DNA from: Holophagaceae bacterium
GTDB lineage: Bacteria > Acidobacteriota > Holophagae > Holophagales > Holophagaceae
Direction: 5' to 3'
DNA length: 24,453 bases
Assembly: GCA_025353305.1 (NCBI GenBank)
Contig: JANXQX010000265.1
Span: 1-24,453 of the forward strand
The position numbers and the translations under genes are program-made. Positions 1 to 8,673 of the stretch are shown piece by piece. The first letter of the stretch is position 1. Every line of letters begins with the position of its first letter. The notes under the pieces are model-generated. The model worked only from the letters and a program-made list of their open reading frames with translations, was not told where the DNA came from and did not search any database.

Positions 1-1485
1 TCTGGCACCGCAGTCCTGGATGGCAAGGCCAATGTCACGGTGACTGTGGATTCTGATCAAAGCGTCAAGGTACATGTGGCTGTGGGCCGAATCAGTTTCA
101 CCAATGAGCGCGATCAGGCCCGCATCCTGGCGGGCGAGCGGCTCACGGTGTACAGCAGCCAGGACCGCCTGGACCGCGTGCGCAGCTACAACACCTATGA
201 ACTGGATGATTTCGATTCCTGGAGCGATGCATACATGTTGGCCCGGCGCGGTGAATCCTGGAACAACGTACCCGCTGACATACGATATTACTCTGATGAT
301 CTGGATGGCCACGGCAGTTGGGTGGACGTACCGGAAGTCGGCAGGTGCTGGAGTCCCCACGTGGCTTATGACGATTGGCGGCCCTATTCAAATGGCCATT
401 GGGGAGCCTATAGCGGCGGTCTAACCTGGGTGAGCGACGAACCCTGGGGCTATGTGACCCATCATTATGGCCGCTGGGGCTGGGGTGCGAGCTTCGGCTG
501 GTACTGGATCCCAGGCAGCTTCTATAGCCCCGCCTGGGTGGCATGGAATTGGAGCGGAGGCTATTGCGGATGGGCCCCCATGGGCTACTACAACCATCCC
601 TGTTCCTGGGGTTATGGCGCCTGGAATGGTTACCACGCATGGAATGTGGTGAGCGTGAACAATATGAACTCCACGAACCTCCATGGGCGGCTGGTGTCCG
701 ATCACAATGTCATCGTCAATATGTCCGGCGGCACCGGCGCTTCGGCTTGGGAGGCTAGCGGTCGAAGTCTCACGCCGCCTTGGCGGACGGCCCCCATCAT
801 CGCCACCCGGCATGAGTTCCAGAATCCCGGGCAGTTGGGCACTGCTTTCAATCGCGCCGTGGCCCAGGATCGCCTGATTACCTACTCTCGTGCGTCGCAA
901 TCGAGCACGGGCCGTACGGTGAACCTCGCTCCGGTGGATAGGCACCGCACTGCGCCAATGCCCTTTGAGAACCGCGAGCGTGCAACCTCACCAACTGGAA
1001 CCGGCGTCCTTTCTGATCGTGGTTCCTCGCGTCCTTTGGATCGGGCCAACCCAGATGGGCGAGGAACCGCACATACCATCGAGACGGCTCAACCTGCTGA
1101 TCGGGCGAGGAATCTAAGCAATGGCCGCACCGACAGGCCTGTCGAGCGCACCCCTGAACGCCCTGCGCCCAACCGGGACCGACCTCGGGATGAGTACAGG
1201 CCAATCGAACGGTCGGCGCCCCGGGAAAATACCCCGGCCCCCCGGCGGGAAATCCGTCCCGCTCCTCGAGAAGAATCAAGGCCCTCGCGTCGGGAGAGCC
1301 AGCCCGCCCCCCGAGAGGAATCAAGGCCCTCGCGTCAAGAGAGCCAACCCGTGCCACGACAGGAATCAAGGCCCTCACGCCAGGAAAGCCAACCGGCACC
1401 ACGCCAGGAAAGCCAGCCAGCCCCCCGGCAGGAATCAAGGCCCTCATCCTCTGGGGATCGTGGAGGGAGCAATCGCCGCGGATGA
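1..1485 (+). CDS. FecR/DUF6600-type envelope protein, 5'-truncated
   Basis: The frame is open from the first base, so the true start lies upstream; 494 codons are visible. Residues 1-47 resemble the end of a FecR-type beta domain (alternating V/T strands, then an AGERLTV-type turn). Residues about 107-195 are very rich in Trp, Tyr and Gly with repeated W-x-P/WVS/GRW/GWAPMG motifs, which is the pattern I know from DUF6600 proteins of Acidobacteriota and Proteobacteria. From about residue 360 the protein is a disordered Pro/Arg/Glu/Ser tail with 15-residue repeats. FecR/DUF6600 proteins are usually exported; the signal peptide would be outside the window. No enzyme motif is visible and the role is unknown. 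The gene ends at a TGA followed by a strong hairpin. The family call is from memory of the aromatic pattern. Confidence 0.8.
   Translation, partial: SGTAVLDGKANVTVTVDSDQSVKVHVAVGRISFTNERDQARILAGERLTVYSSQDRLDRVRSYNTYELDDFDSWSDAYMLARRGESWNNVPADIRYYSDDLDGHGSWVDVPEVGRCWSPHVAYDDWRPYSNGHWGAYSGGLTWVSDEPWGYVTHHYGRWGWGASFGWYWIPGSFYSPAWVAWNWSGGYCGWAPMGYYNHPCSWGYGAWNGYHAWNVVSVNNMNSTNLHGRLVSDHNVIVNMSGGTGASAWEASGRSLTPPWRTAPIIATRHEFQNPGQLGTAFNRAVAQDRLITYSRASQSSTGRTVNLAPVDRHRTAPMPFENRERATSPTGTGVLSDRGSSRPLDRANPDGRGTAHTIETAQPADRARNLSNGRTDRPVERTPERPAPNRDRPRDEYRPIERSAPRENTPAPRREIRPAPREESRPSRRESQPAPREESRPSRQESQPVPRQESRPSRQESQPAPRQESQPAPRQESRPSSSGDRGGSNRRG
1270..1446 (+). repeat. 45-bp in-frame tandem repeats in the protein tail
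   Basis: Three consecutive 45-bp units (1270-1314, 1315-1359, 1360-1404), one truncated 24-bp unit (1405-1428) and the start of another unit (1429-1446) encode a 15-residue motif of the form (E/Q)ESRPSRxESQPxPR. Units differ by scattered, partly synonymous changes. The array lies at the C-terminus of the DUF6600-type gene and stays in frame, so copy-number change would alter only the tail length. Confidence 0.9.
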
Positions 1486-1503
1486 ATTTTTAGCCGGAAT
1501 CAG

Positions 1504-1527
1504 GAAAGCCCCCGATCGGGGGCTTTC
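1504..1527. terminator. Perfect hairpin between convergent genes, probable bidirectional terminator
   Basis: GAAAGCCCCC (1504-1513) and GGGGGCTTTC (1518-1527) are exact reverse complements around GATC. The hairpin lies 18 bp after the DUF6600-type stop and 29 bp beyond the acyl-CoA dehydrogenase stop, which comes from the other strand. Only a short, imperfect T-run follows on the plus strand. Confidence 0.7.
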
Positions 1528-1556
1528 TGTTGCAGTGCAGGTTCAGGCCAGAAAAG

Positions 1557-3341
1557 TCAAATGGTCTCGATTGGATACCCACCCTTTTGGATGAGTTGGC
1601 TGGCGATGCGGCCCCGCAGCCGGGCGCAGCTGGTGGGATGGAATTCAGCAAAAGCCTTGATGCCCGCGAGCGCGTGGCGCAGGCCTTCGCCATCGGTCAC
1701 ATCAGCGCAGAGCATGCGGGCATCGCCGTGGACACGATGCCAGGCTTCATTGACGTAGAGTTCGGTGAAGTCCCTGGCGATCTCAGCCCAGCGATGGCCG
1801 GTTTCCAACATCCGCTCGGCGCGCACGACGGCGCTTTCCATGGCGAAAATCTCCATCATCATGTTGCTCATGCGGGCCATGACTTCCTGGTTGTCCACCA
1901 GCTTCTGGCCCAACACCTGCACCGCAAGACCTGATGCCAGCATGCACTGGCGCTTGCTCAGTTCAACCCCATGCTTGAGCCGCGCGACGGGACCTGTAAA
2001 TGCAGCAGCTTTCGGCGGATTCGAAATCTCCTTGGCCACCTGCTGGCCGAACTGCATCATCGGCAATTCGCCTTTCATGGCGCGTTTCAGCAACGTGCCC
2101 GCGATGAGCAACCGGTTGATCTCGTTGGTGCCCTCGAAAATGCGGTTGATGCGGCAGTCCCGGTAGACCTTTTCGGGGGGATATTCAGCGCTGAAACCAT
2201 AGCCGCCGAAGCATTGCACGGACTCGTCGGCAATCCAGGAGAGCGCCTCGCTGCCCCAGACCTTGACGATGGAGGCCTCGATGCTGAATTCATCGATGGC
2301 CTGCATTTTTTTCGCGCCAGCTTCGGGATCGGACCAGCTGGTCTGGGAAAGGGCATCATCGATGTAGCCGATGGTGCGCCAGTTCATGGCTTCGCCGACG
2401 AAAATCTTGGTGGCCATGTCGGCCAGTTTTTGCTGGATCAATCCGAAGGAATTCAGGGGCTTGTTGAACTGGTGGCGTTCGCTGGTGTACTTCAGGGTGT
2501 ATTCGATCACCCGCTTGGCGCCGCCGATGCAGCCCGCGCCCAACTTGAAACGACCGATGTTGAGGACGCCGAAGGCGATCTTGTGCCCCTTGCCGATCTC
2601 GCCCAGCAACCGGTCCTTCGGAATGCGGCAGTTCTCCAGGATGAGCGTCCGCGTGGAGCTTCCCTTGATGCCGAGCTTGTGTTCCTCGGCGCCCGTGCTC
2701 AGACCCGGGTCACCCTTTTCGATGATGAAACAGCTGAAGTGCTGGCCGTCCACTTTCGCAAAGGTGCAGAAGATGTCGGCGAAACCCGCGTTGGTGATCC
2801 ACATCTTGGTGCCGTTGAGAACCCAGGTATCACCATCCAGCACCGCGGTTGTTTTCGCCGACATGGCGTCCGAACCGCTGCCAGCCTCGGTCAGCGCATA
2901 AGCCGCCAGCACTTCCCCGGACGCGAGTTTCGGCAGGTAGAGCTTTTTCTGGGCATCGGTTCCGAAATACACGATGGGCAAAGTGCCGATGCCGGTGCAG
3001 GCACCGTAGCTCACGGAAAAACTGCCCTGCTTGCTCATTTCCTCCAGCACCAGGAGTGAGCTTTTCTTGTCCAGTTCCAGGCCCTCATAGGCTTCGGGGA
3101 TCTCGATGCTCAAGAGACCGATCTCACCTGCTTTCCTCAGCAGTTGAATGGTGAGCGGGAGGTCCAGCTGATCGATCTGCGCGTCCCGAGGTATTACTTC
3201 GCCTTCGATGAAATCCCGCGCCGCTCGCCCGAACTCCTTGGAGTCATCGGAAAGGTCTTCAGGCGTGAATTGGGGCAACTGTCCGATGAGGGTCAGCAGG
3301 AAGGATCCGCCCTGCACTATCTCGGTGGTCGCGGTGGCCAT
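1557..3341 (-). CDS. Acyl-CoA dehydrogenase (FAD-dependent)
   Basis: This 594-residue protein is predicted to carry out the first step of fatty-acid beta-oxidation, alpha,beta-dehydrogenation of an acyl-CoA with electrons passed to ETF. The N-terminal helical domain covers about residues 30-145. The FAD-side signature YALTEAGSGSD is at 148-158 and WITNAG at 181-186. The C-terminal dehydrogenase domain contains QCFGGYGF near 376-383 and the FEGTNEI motif, whose Glu (about 403) is the expected catalytic base. An extra C-terminal helical region of about 190 residues makes it longer than the 380-residue short-chain type and like VLCAD/FadE-type enzymes. The ATG is preceded by GGAGGAAC at good spacing. 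It appears monocistronic, diverging from ubiE and converging on the DUF6600-type gene. Chain-length specificity cannot be read from the sequence. Confidence 0.93.
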   Translation of the reverse strand: MATATTEIVQGGSFLLTLIGQLPQFTPEDLSDDSKEFGRAARDFIEGEVIPRDAQIDQLDLPLTIQLLRKAGEIGLLSIEIPEAYEGLELDKKSSLLVLEEMSKQGSFSVSYGACTGIGTLPIVYFGTDAQKKLYLPKLASGEVLAAYALTEAGSGSDAMSAKTTAVLDGDTWVLNGTKMWITNAGFADIFCTFAKVDGQHFSCFIIEKGDPGLSTGAEEHKLGIKGSSTRTLILENCRIPKDRLLGEIGKGHKIAFGVLNIGRFKLGAGCIGGAKRVIEYTLKYTSERHQFNKPLNSFGLIQQKLADMATKIFVGEAMNWRTIGYIDDALSQTSWSDPEAGAKKMQAIDEFSIEASIVKVWGSEALSWIADESVQCFGGYGFSAEYPPEKVYRDCRINRIFEGTNEINRLLIAGTLLKRAMKGELPMMQFGQQVAKEISNPPKAAAFTGPVARLKHGVELSKRQCMLASGLAVQVLGQKLVDNQEVMARMSNMMMEIFAMESAVVRAERMLETGHRWAEIARDFTELYVNEAWHRVHGDARMLCADVTDGEGLRHALAGIKAFAEFHPTSCARLRGRIASQLIQKGGYPIETI

Positions 3342-3446
3342 AAGTTCCTCCAGGGATCCGACGATGATCGCGCCGACGGCACCGCGGTTCCACCCATACC
3401 TTGGGTAAGCCGGAAAAACTTGCGATCATTGAGACTTGGAGGCGGT

Positions 3447-4142
3447 GTGCCCGAAGGAAAACGTGTTCAGGAGATGTTCTCAGGCATCGCCGGGAAGTAT
3501 GACCTGCTGAACCACCTGCTCTCCGGTGGCATCGATTTCTACTGGTGGTGGCGCATGGCCCGCGCCAGCGGCGCCGCCCAAGGCAAGCGCATGCTCGACG
3601 TGGCCGCGGGTACCGGGGATTCCTCCATTGCACTGGCCAAGCGCGGCGCCGATGTGGTGAGCACGGATTTCACCCATGCCATGCTGCGGTTGGGTCCTTC
3701 CAAGTTCAGGCAGAAGAAACTTGAATCGCTCATTTGGGCCTGCAGCGACGCAGATGCCCAAGCCCTGCCCTTCAAGAATGCTTCGTTCGATGGCATCGCC
3801 ATCTGCTATGGCATTCGCAATGTGGAAGCCCGATCCAGAGCCTACGCCGAGTTCCTCAGGGTGCTGAAGCCTGGCGGCAGACTCACCATCCTGGAATTTT
3901 CAACTCCGGTGGTTCTGGGTTTCCGTGCGCTTTATACCTGGTATTCGCTCAAAATTCTGCCACGGATCGGCGCGATGATCTCTGGCGATAAATCCGCCTA
4001 TACCTACCTGCCCGAAAGCATCCGCGGTTTCCCGGACCAGAAGAATCTCGCCCAGGAATTGGATGCCGCCGGCTTCAAGGAAGTCCATTGGACCAACCTC
4101 ACCGGCGGCATCGTGGCGCTGCATGTGGGCCGCAAGCCTTGA
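3447..4142 (+). CDS. ubiE: Ubiquinone/menaquinone biosynthesis C-methyltransferase
   Basis: SAM-dependent C-methylation of the demethylquinone ring, a late step of menaquinone (MenG) or ubiquinone synthesis. The first family signature, YDLLNHLLSGGID, follows the start closely. SAM motif I (LDVAAGTGD) lies at about residues 50-58, and the second signature (RVLKPGGRLTILEF) at about 138-151. The open frame reaches upstream to 3144 inside the divergent dehydrogenase gene. I chose the GTG at 3447 because it gives 231 residues, the usual family length, starts just before the conserved block and follows a GGAGG at 3438-3442, although the 4-nt spacing is short. The stop is only 3 bp from the DUF1579 stop on the other strand. 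Which quinone is made is not decidable here; menaquinone is likelier for the suggested taxon. Confidence 0.92.
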   Translation: MPEGKRVQEMFSGIAGKYDLLNHLLSGGIDFYWWWRMARASGAAQGKRMLDVAAGTGDSSIALAKRGADVVSTDFTHAMLRLGPSKFRQKKLESLIWACSDADAQALPFKNASFDGIAICYGIRNVEARSRAYAEFLRVLKPGGRLTILEFSTPVVLGFRALYTWYSLKILPRIGAMISGDKSAYTYLPESIRGFPDQKNLAQELDAAGFKEVHWTNLTGGIVALHVGRKP

Positions 4143-4145
4143 TCG

Positions 4146-4769
4146 CTATTTCTTGGCCTCTTCCTTCTTTTCCGCGGGCTTCGCATCCGCGGCTTTGGCG
4201 CGCTTGTGCACGAGCGTCATGACCTTGGCCATGGCGCTGCCGTCCATGGACATCTCCGAAACCATGGTCATCGTATCGGTGCCAATGCCGCTCAGCGTGT
4301 CGTGGCCCTTGAACGGCTTGCCCATCATGGTGCCTTCGAAATTCAGGATGAGATTTTCGCCCTCCCAGCTACCCGTGTAGACCATGATCATCTGCGCCAT
4401 GTTGTCGGTCCAGACCTGCTTGTAGGCTTTGGCTTCCGCGTCCCAGGCCACCACGCCGTGGCCCTCGTAGCCCTTCATATGGCCACCCGTCGAGCGGTAG
4501 TCGATGATGATCGACAGTCCTCCGGGACCAGAGGAAATCCGGCTGACTCCGTGCCCCGTGCCGCCGGGTCCCATGGGGCTGGATTCCATGCTCTCCTCCA
4601 CGTTCCAGGTGCCCACCATGCCCTTGAGCCTGGTGGCCTCCGGCCCAGGTTTGGGCATCATCTCGGCCATGGTCGGCTGCGGAGCTTTCTTCTCATCGGC
4701 TTTCTCCTGAGCGGATAGTGGCGCTGCCGCCAGGATCAGGCCGAGGGCCAGGAGTAAGGTGAGTCGCAT
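4146..4769 (-). CDS. Secreted DUF1579 protein
   Basis: A 207-residue protein starting with a clear signal peptide (short basic start, Leu/Ala core, likely cleavage after PLSA before QEK at about residue 20). The mature part begins with a charged linker, then a domain with LKGMVGTWNVE, a GGTGHGVSRIS segment, GYEGHGVVAWD and YTGSWEGENLILNFEG. These features match the DUF1579 family, lipocalin-like beta-sandwich proteins of unknown function. The C-terminus is a Lys/Glu/Ala tail. A frame extends to 4820, but the ATG at 4769 has AAGGAGG at ideal spacing and opens the signal peptide. No ligand residues can be assigned. It is divergent from the small Lys-rich gene at 4861. Confidence 0.85.
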   Translation of the reverse strand: MRLTLLLALGLILAAAPLSAQEKADEKKAPQPTMAEMMPKPGPEATRLKGMVGTWNVEESMESSPMGPGGTGHGVSRISSGPGGLSIIIDYRSTGGHMKGYEGHGVVAWDAEAKAYKQVWTDNMAQMIMVYTGSWEGENLILNFEGTMMGKPFKGHDTLSGIGTDTMTMVSEMSMDGSAMAKVMTLVHKRAKAADAKPAEKKEEAKK

Positions 4770-4860
4770 AGGTTCCTCCTTGGTTGGGTTGGCGCACCCA
4801 AGATACGCTTCCTGGAGCAACGGCGCTAGAATGGACTTAGAAAAGACTGAGGAGCCTCAA

Positions 4861-5058
4861 ATGACCGCGAAGCCCGATCTCTCCAAAGCCGCCGACATCA
4901 TGAAGAACCTCACCCCCAAAAAAGCCGAGATAGCCTCTGACTCCAGGCCCGCTCCCCAGGGCGGCAAGAGCCCCATGCCCAAAGTGAAGGCCAGCACCAA
5001 GCCCGCCGGAAAGGCCGGGGGGGCCGCCCACACACGGAGCAGCAACCGCGGGAAGTGA
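4861..5058 (+). CDS. Small Lys/Pro/Ala-rich protein (65 aa), unknown
   Basis: The ATG at 4861 is preceded by GAGGAG with suitable spacing. The product is basic and low in complexity, with many Lys, Pro, Ala and Ser, no membrane segment, no Cys and no recognised domain; it is probably largely disordered. A longer start at 4831 would add ten residues. Its 3' end is 36 bp from the gpmI stop on the opposite strand. Such small basic proteins can bind nucleic acid, but nothing in the sequence proves that. The good ribosome binding site is the main argument that it is real. Confidence 0.5.
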   Translation: MTAKPDLSKAADIMKNLTPKKAEIASDSRPAPQGGKSPMPKVKASTKPAGKAGGAAHTRSSNRGK

Positions 5059-5094
5059 GCCCAGGCCCGTCACCCACAGCCCTTGGCCCGCAGC

Positions 5095-6618
5095 CTAATA
5101 CAGCGCCTTCCCGTCCATCTCCACTGGCTGTGCCAGACCCATGAGCTTCAGCAGTGTGGGTGCCACATCATTAAGGGCCCCGCCCTCACGGAGCTGCCGG
5201 GCCTCGAAGCCATCGGCCACCAGTACTGCGGGCACTGGATTCAGGGTGTGGGCCGTGTGGGGATTTCCGGCACTGTCGCGCATGCACTCGCAGTTGCCGT
5301 GGTCGGCGGTGATGAATAGCGCACCCTTTAGTTCCAGCACCGCCTCACTGATCACACGGATGGCATCGTCGAGGACTTCGCAGGCGGTGGTGGCGGCGCT
5401 GATATCGCCGGTGTGGCCCACCATATCGCCGTTGGCGAGGTTGCAGACCAGAAGCTTGTACTCGCCACCACGGATGGCGTGAGCCAGGCCCCGCGTGACT
5501 TCCAGGCAGCTCATCTCCGGCTGCAGGTCATAGGTTGCGACCTTGGGGGAAGGGACCAGCTTGCGGTCCTCGCCTTTGAACGCTTCTTCGCGCCCGCCAT
5601 TGAAGAAGTAGGTGACGTGGGCGTACTTTTCGGTTTCCGCGGTGCGGAACTGCTTCCAGCCTTGCTCTGAGATGAGCTCACCCAGGATGCGCGTTAGGTT
5701 CTGGGGCGGGTAGGCCACGGACACATAGAGGCCCAGCAGCACGTCATACTGGGTGAAGGTGAGCAGCGAAACATGGGGCCGGAGGCGCTGGGCGAAACCG
5801 TTGAAATCCGGCAGCACGAGGGCCTGGCACATCTGCCGGCCGCGATCCGCCCGGAAATTGAAGTAGAGGACCCCTTCACCCTCTGCAATATGGTGGAAGG
5901 CCGCGAGCTTGGTTGGCGAGACGAATTCATCGGTCTCGCCGCGGGCATAGGCTTCGGCGATGCCTGAGGCCGCATCGCTGGACTCGAACTCGGCGACGCC
6001 ATCCACCAACAGCTTCCAGGCTCGTTCCGTGCGGTCCCAGCGCTTGTCGCGGTCCATGGCGGTGTAGCGGCCGCACAGCGATCCGATGGTGACGAGCGGA
6101 CAATCGCGGATCTGGAAGGTGAGCCATTGCAGGTAGCCATCGGCGCTTTTCTGGGCGGTGTCACGGCCATCGAGGAAGGCATGGATGGTAGTCGGGATGC
6201 CTTCATCCTGGGCCCACCTCGCAAGCGCCACGAGATGGTTCTGATGGCTGTGGACGCCGCCGTCGCTCACGAGACCCATCAGATGAAGCCGCTTGCCTGA
6301 TGCCTTGAGACCCGCCATCAACCTGGTGATGGGGCCGTTCTCCCTAAACGTTCCGCGCCGGATGGCGGCATCGATGCGCGTCAATTCCTGCCACACCACA
6401 CGCCCGGCCCCTAGGTTCATGTGACCCACTTCGGAGTTGCCGAACTGCCCTTCGGGAAGTCCCACCGCTTCGCCGGATGTGATCAATTGCGTGCAGGCAT
6501 ACCGCTTTCGAAGATCCGTCAGATGCGGCATCCCCGCCGTGAACGTGGCATCGAACGCATTGCGCGGCCCGTCGCCGAAGCCGTCGAGAATCAGGAGTGT
6601 GATGGGGCCGGAGATCAT
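5095..6618 (-). CDS. gpmI: 2,3-bisphosphoglycerate-independent phosphoglycerate mutase
   Basis: Interconverts 3- and 2-phosphoglycerate in glycolysis and gluconeogenesis using two metal ions (usually Mn). The 507-residue length fits the family (about 510). [10 protein letters not shown] near the N-terminus carries the metal-ligand Asp12. [14 protein letters not shown] at about 60-73 contains the phosphorylated Ser62. Further conserved blocks are [38 protein letters not shown] and the C-terminal ITADHGNCE. The open frame runs to 6750, but the extra N-terminus overlaps the upstream gene and is not family-like. The ATG at 6618 forms a 4-nt ATGA overlap with the stop of the ORF6N gene, so translation is probably coupled. 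It is the last gene of the pyrR-pyrB-ORF6N-gpmI cluster, an unusual place for gpmI. Confidence 0.95.
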   Translation of the reverse strand: MISGPITLLILDGFGDGPRNAFDATFTAGMPHLTDLRKRYACTQLITSGEAVGLPEGQFGNSEVGHMNLGAGRVVWQELTRIDAAIRRGTFRENGPITRLMAGLKASGKRLHLMGLVSDGGVHSHQNHLVALARWAQDEGIPTTIHAFLDGRDTAQKSADGYLQWLTFQIRDCPLVTIGSLCGRYTAMDRDKRWDRTERAWKLLVDGVAEFESSDAASGIAEAYARGETDEFVSPTKLAAFHHIAEGEGVLYFNFRADRGRQMCQALVLPDFNGFAQRLRPHVSLLTFTQYDVLLGLYVSVAYPPQNLTRILGELISEQGWKQFRTAETEKYAHVTYFFNGGREEAFKGEDRKLVPSPKVATYDLQPEMSCLEVTRGLAHAIRGGEYKLLVCNLANGDMVGHTGDISAATTACEVLDDAIRVISEAVLELKGALFITADHGNCECMRDSAGNPHTAHTLNPVPAVLVADGFEARQLREGGALNDVAPTLLKLMGLAQPVEMDGKALY

Positions 6619-7127
6619 GGTTGTTTCTTCACTTTGAATCCAATGGGTTGCTTCTTCGGGTTCTCCTGGGGGGTCATCAATTCCCGGATCGCATCGAACA
6701 CGCTGCGGAACTGGGCATCGTATTTCCGTTCCAGCGACTCGATCTTCCATGCGAGATCCGCGTGAGTGGCCAGCATGCGTTTAAGTTGAACGAAAGCTCG
6801 CATTATTTCGATGTTCACTTGAATGGCCCGGCCGCTGCGAAGCACGCTGGAAAGCATGGCTACACCTTGTTCCGTGAATGCAAAAGGCACGGTGCGCCGA
6901 CCACCCCATGAACTTGAGGTCACAATTTGTGACCTCAAGTGGGACCATTCTTCGAGGGATAACTGAAACATGAAATCATCAGGAAACCGCTCGATATTGC
7001 GGCGGACGGCTTGAAGCAGTACTTTGGTCTCAACTCCGTAGAGCCCTGCCAGATCCGCATCCAGGATGACTTTTTCGCCTCGCAGGACGAGTATGGATTT
7101 CAGGATGCGCTCGGCGGGTAGCGACAT
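6615..7127 (-). CDS. ORF6N-domain (KilA-N/antirepressor-like) DNA-binding protein
   Basis: A 170-residue protein. The N-terminal ORF6N domain spans about residues 5-95: an [21 protein letters not shown] block, then [38 protein letters not shown] and the [15 protein letters not shown] motif typical of this family. The C-terminus is a coiled-coil-like helix ([23 protein letters not shown]) followed by a basic tail. ORF6N domains are known from phage antirepressors and also occur as chromosomal genes; the function here is unknown. The start overlaps the pyrB stop by one base (TGATG) and the stop overlaps the gpmI start (ATGA), so it is cotranslated with two core metabolic genes. A near-perfect 29-nt palindrome lies inside the gene. 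It looks intact, not like a phage remnant. Confidence 0.85.
   Translation of the reverse strand: MSLPAERILKSILVLRGEKVILDADLAGLYGVETKVLLQAVRRNIERFPDDFMFQLSLEEWSHLRSQIVTSSSWGGRRTVPFAFTEQGVAMLSSVLRSGRAIQVNIEIMRAFVQLKRMLATHADLAWKIESLERKYDAQFRSVFDAIRELMTPQENPKKQPIGFKVKKQP
6912..6940. repeat. 29-nt near-perfect palindrome inside the ORF6N gene
   Basis: Arm ACTTGAGGTCACAA (6912-6925) and its exact reverse complement (6927-6940) are separated by one base. It encodes the LRSQIVTSS stretch of the ORF6N domain on the minus strand. It could be a DNA operator for a dimeric protein or an RNA hairpin, or a by-product of the conserved peptide. Confidence 0.8.
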
Positions 7128-8086
7128 CAGGGCACGGTTTCGCCGTGGGGATTGCAGAGCAGGTACATGACCGCCATGCGCACGGGAACGCCGTTGGTGA
7201 CCTGGTCGAGAATCAGGTTGTTGGGCCCGTCGGCGACCTCGGAAGTGATTTCAAGGCCTCGGTTGATGGGACCTGGATGGAGCACGGCGACATCAGGCTT
7301 GGCCATCTTCATGCGCGCCTTGTTGAGCTGGAAGAAGCGGATGTACTCGCCTTGGCCGGGGATGAAGCCGCCGGTGCCACGCTCGAACTGGACGCGCAGC
7401 ATCATGATGGCGTCCTGCTGAGGGATCACCGACTCGAAGTCGCTCGTGAATTCCACCTCCGGCCAGGTGGTCTGCATTTCTTTCGGCAGCAGCGTGGGTG
7501 GGCCCACCAGGGTGACCTTGGCGCCCATCTTGGTGAGCAGCCACAAATTCGATCGCACCACGCGGGAGTGGCGGATATCCCCCACGATGGCGACCTTCAG
7601 GCCTTCGATCCTCCCGAATTTCTTCTGGAGCGTATAGGCATCCAGCAGGGCCTGAGTCGGATGCTCATGGGCGCCATCCCCCGCGTTCACGATGCTGGCT
7701 TGCATGTGCCGGGCCAGCAGTGCATGGGCGCCGGGCGCACTATGGCGCATGACGATGAGATCCGGATGCATGGCCTGCAGGTTCATGGCCGTATCGATGA
7801 GCGTCTCGCCCTTCTTCAGCGAACTGGTGTCCGCATCGAAATTGATGATCTCGGCGCTCAGGCGTTTCTGCGCGATCTCGAAACTGTTGCGGGTTCGGGT
7901 GCTGTTCTCAAAAAAAAGATTCACCACCACCCGTTTGCGAAGGGCCGGCACAATCTTGATTTCCGGTCGCTCGCAGACTTCTTCAAAAGCCGCCGCCTGG
8001 TTCAGGATGGCGGTGATATCCCGTGGACTCAGGGGCTCGATTCCGAGCAGGTGCTTATGGGGAAAGGAGTAGCGCTGGGCCACCAT
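7127..8086 (-). CDS. pyrB: Aspartate carbamoyltransferase catalytic subunit
   Basis: Joins carbamoyl phosphate and aspartate, the first committed step of pyrimidine synthesis. The 319-residue length is typical. The carbamoyl-phosphate loop STRTR is at residues 62-66 within [24 protein letters not shown] near 88-99 supplies the adjacent-subunit loop, and [10 protein letters not shown] at about 140-149 is the second substrate signature; HPGPINRG near the C-terminus is also diagnostic. The gene starts 2 bp after the pyrR stop and its TGA overlaps the ORF6N start. No pyrI or pyrC follows, so regulation is probably through PyrR, as in pyrR-pyrB operons of other bacteria. Confidence 0.96.
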   Translation of the reverse strand: MVAQRYSFPHKHLLGIEPLSPRDITAILNQAAAFEEVCERPEIKIVPALRKRVVVNLFFENSTRTRNSFEIAQKRLSAEIINFDADTSSLKKGETLIDTAMNLQAMHPDLIVMRHSAPGAHALLARHMQASIVNAGDGAHEHPTQALLDAYTLQKKFGRIEGLKVAIVGDIRHSRVVRSNLWLLTKMGAKVTLVGPPTLLPKEMQTTWPEVEFTSDFESVIPQQDAIMMLRVQFERGTGGFIPGQGEYIRFFQLNKARMKMAKPDVAVLHPGPINRGLEITSEVADGPNNLILDQVTNGVPVRMAVMYLLCNPHGETVP

Positions 8087-8088
8087 GT

Positions 8089-8634
8089 CTACATCCTTCC
8101 CTCAATGTAAACGCCGTCTTCATCATCGAGTTCCTGGATCTTGACGGATACTCGTTCATGGTTTTCCACTTTCACGGTCAGGCCCGTGAAGTCTGCCTGG
8201 ATGGGCAGTTCCCGTCCCCCGCGATCGACGAGTATCGCCAACAGGACCCGGGTGGGGCGACCGTGATCCAGCAGCGCGTCAAGGGCTGCGCGGACGGTGC
8301 GGCCCGTATAAAGCACGTCGTCCACCAGGATCACGGTGCGGTCCTTAAGCGTGAAGGGGATCTCGGTGGGCCGCACGATGGGCGTCCCGGCTTTTTCGGT
8401 GAGATCGTCGCGGTAGAGCGTGATGTCGAGTGCCCCGACTGGGGCTGGACTGCCGGTGATTTCCCGCATGAGCAAAGCCAACCGCTCCGCCAGCGGCAGG
8501 CCGCGGCTGCGGATGCCCACCAGCACGAAAGCCTCGTGCTGGCGCAATCCGGACACGATGTCGTGGGCGAGGCGTTCGATGGTCGCCTCCAACTGGGCGG
8601 CATCCAACGGGCACTGTCCTTGGGCAGCGGGCAT
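8089..8634 (-). CDS. pyrR: PyrR: pyrimidine operon regulator / uracil phosphoribosyltransferase
   Basis: PyrR proteins bind pyr mRNA in response to UMP and usually have uracil phosphoribosyltransferase activity. The PRPP-binding loop [13 protein letters not shown] is at residues 101-113, and [11 protein letters not shown] and DITLYRDDL are also family blocks. The frame continues to 8682, but the ATG at 8634 has GGAGG at proper spacing and gives 181 residues, the normal PyrR length. It is the first gene of the cluster with pyrB, ORF6N and gpmI. I looked in the leader for the PyrR-binding anti-antiterminator (conserved GAGAGG-type loop) and saw none, so the mechanism of control in this organism is unclear. 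Confidence 0.95.
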   Translation of the reverse strand: MPAAQGQCPLDAAQLEATIERLAHDIVSGLRQHEAFVLVGIRSRGLPLAERLALLMREITGSPAPVGALDITLYRDDLTEKAGTPIVRPTEIPFTLKDRTVILVDDVLYTGRTVRAALDALLDHGRPTRVLLAILVDRGGRELPIQADFTGLTVKVENHERVSVKIQELDDEDGVYIEGRM

Positions 8635-8667
8635 GGCACCTCCAGCGTCCCCGGGTGGGACCCTTCC

Positions 8668-8673
8668 AGTGTA
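8668..8673 (-). promoter_or_regulatory. Candidate -10 box upstream of pyrR
   Basis: On the minus strand TTGAAAAGGTACACTGG precedes pyrR; TACACT is a plausible -10 box, 34 bp before the start. No good -35 hexamer is visible at 17 bp. A similar stretch (TTGAACGTACACTG) precedes the radical SAM gene at 10445. Confidence 0.25.

Noticed and set aside
1971..3059. 362-codon plus-strand open frame opposite the acyl-CoA dehydrogenase
   Set aside because: It is antisense to a clearly conserved gene, lacks domains and a ribosome binding site, and reflects GC-rich codon bias.
3392..3406. Small dyad (ACCCA...TGGGT) between the acyl-CoA dehydrogenase and ubiE, possible operator
   Set aside because: Five-bp arms are too short to separate from chance, and the other dyad with related half-sites (4784-4801) has the opposite orientation.
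6615..7127. ORF6N gene as sign of a prophage
   Set aside because: No integrase, structural phage gene, attachment site or composition break is visible, and both neighbours are intact and overlap it.
7145..8110. 321-codon plus-strand frame opposite pyrB
   Set aside because: pyrB has all its motifs on the other strand; the opposite frame is a coding shadow.
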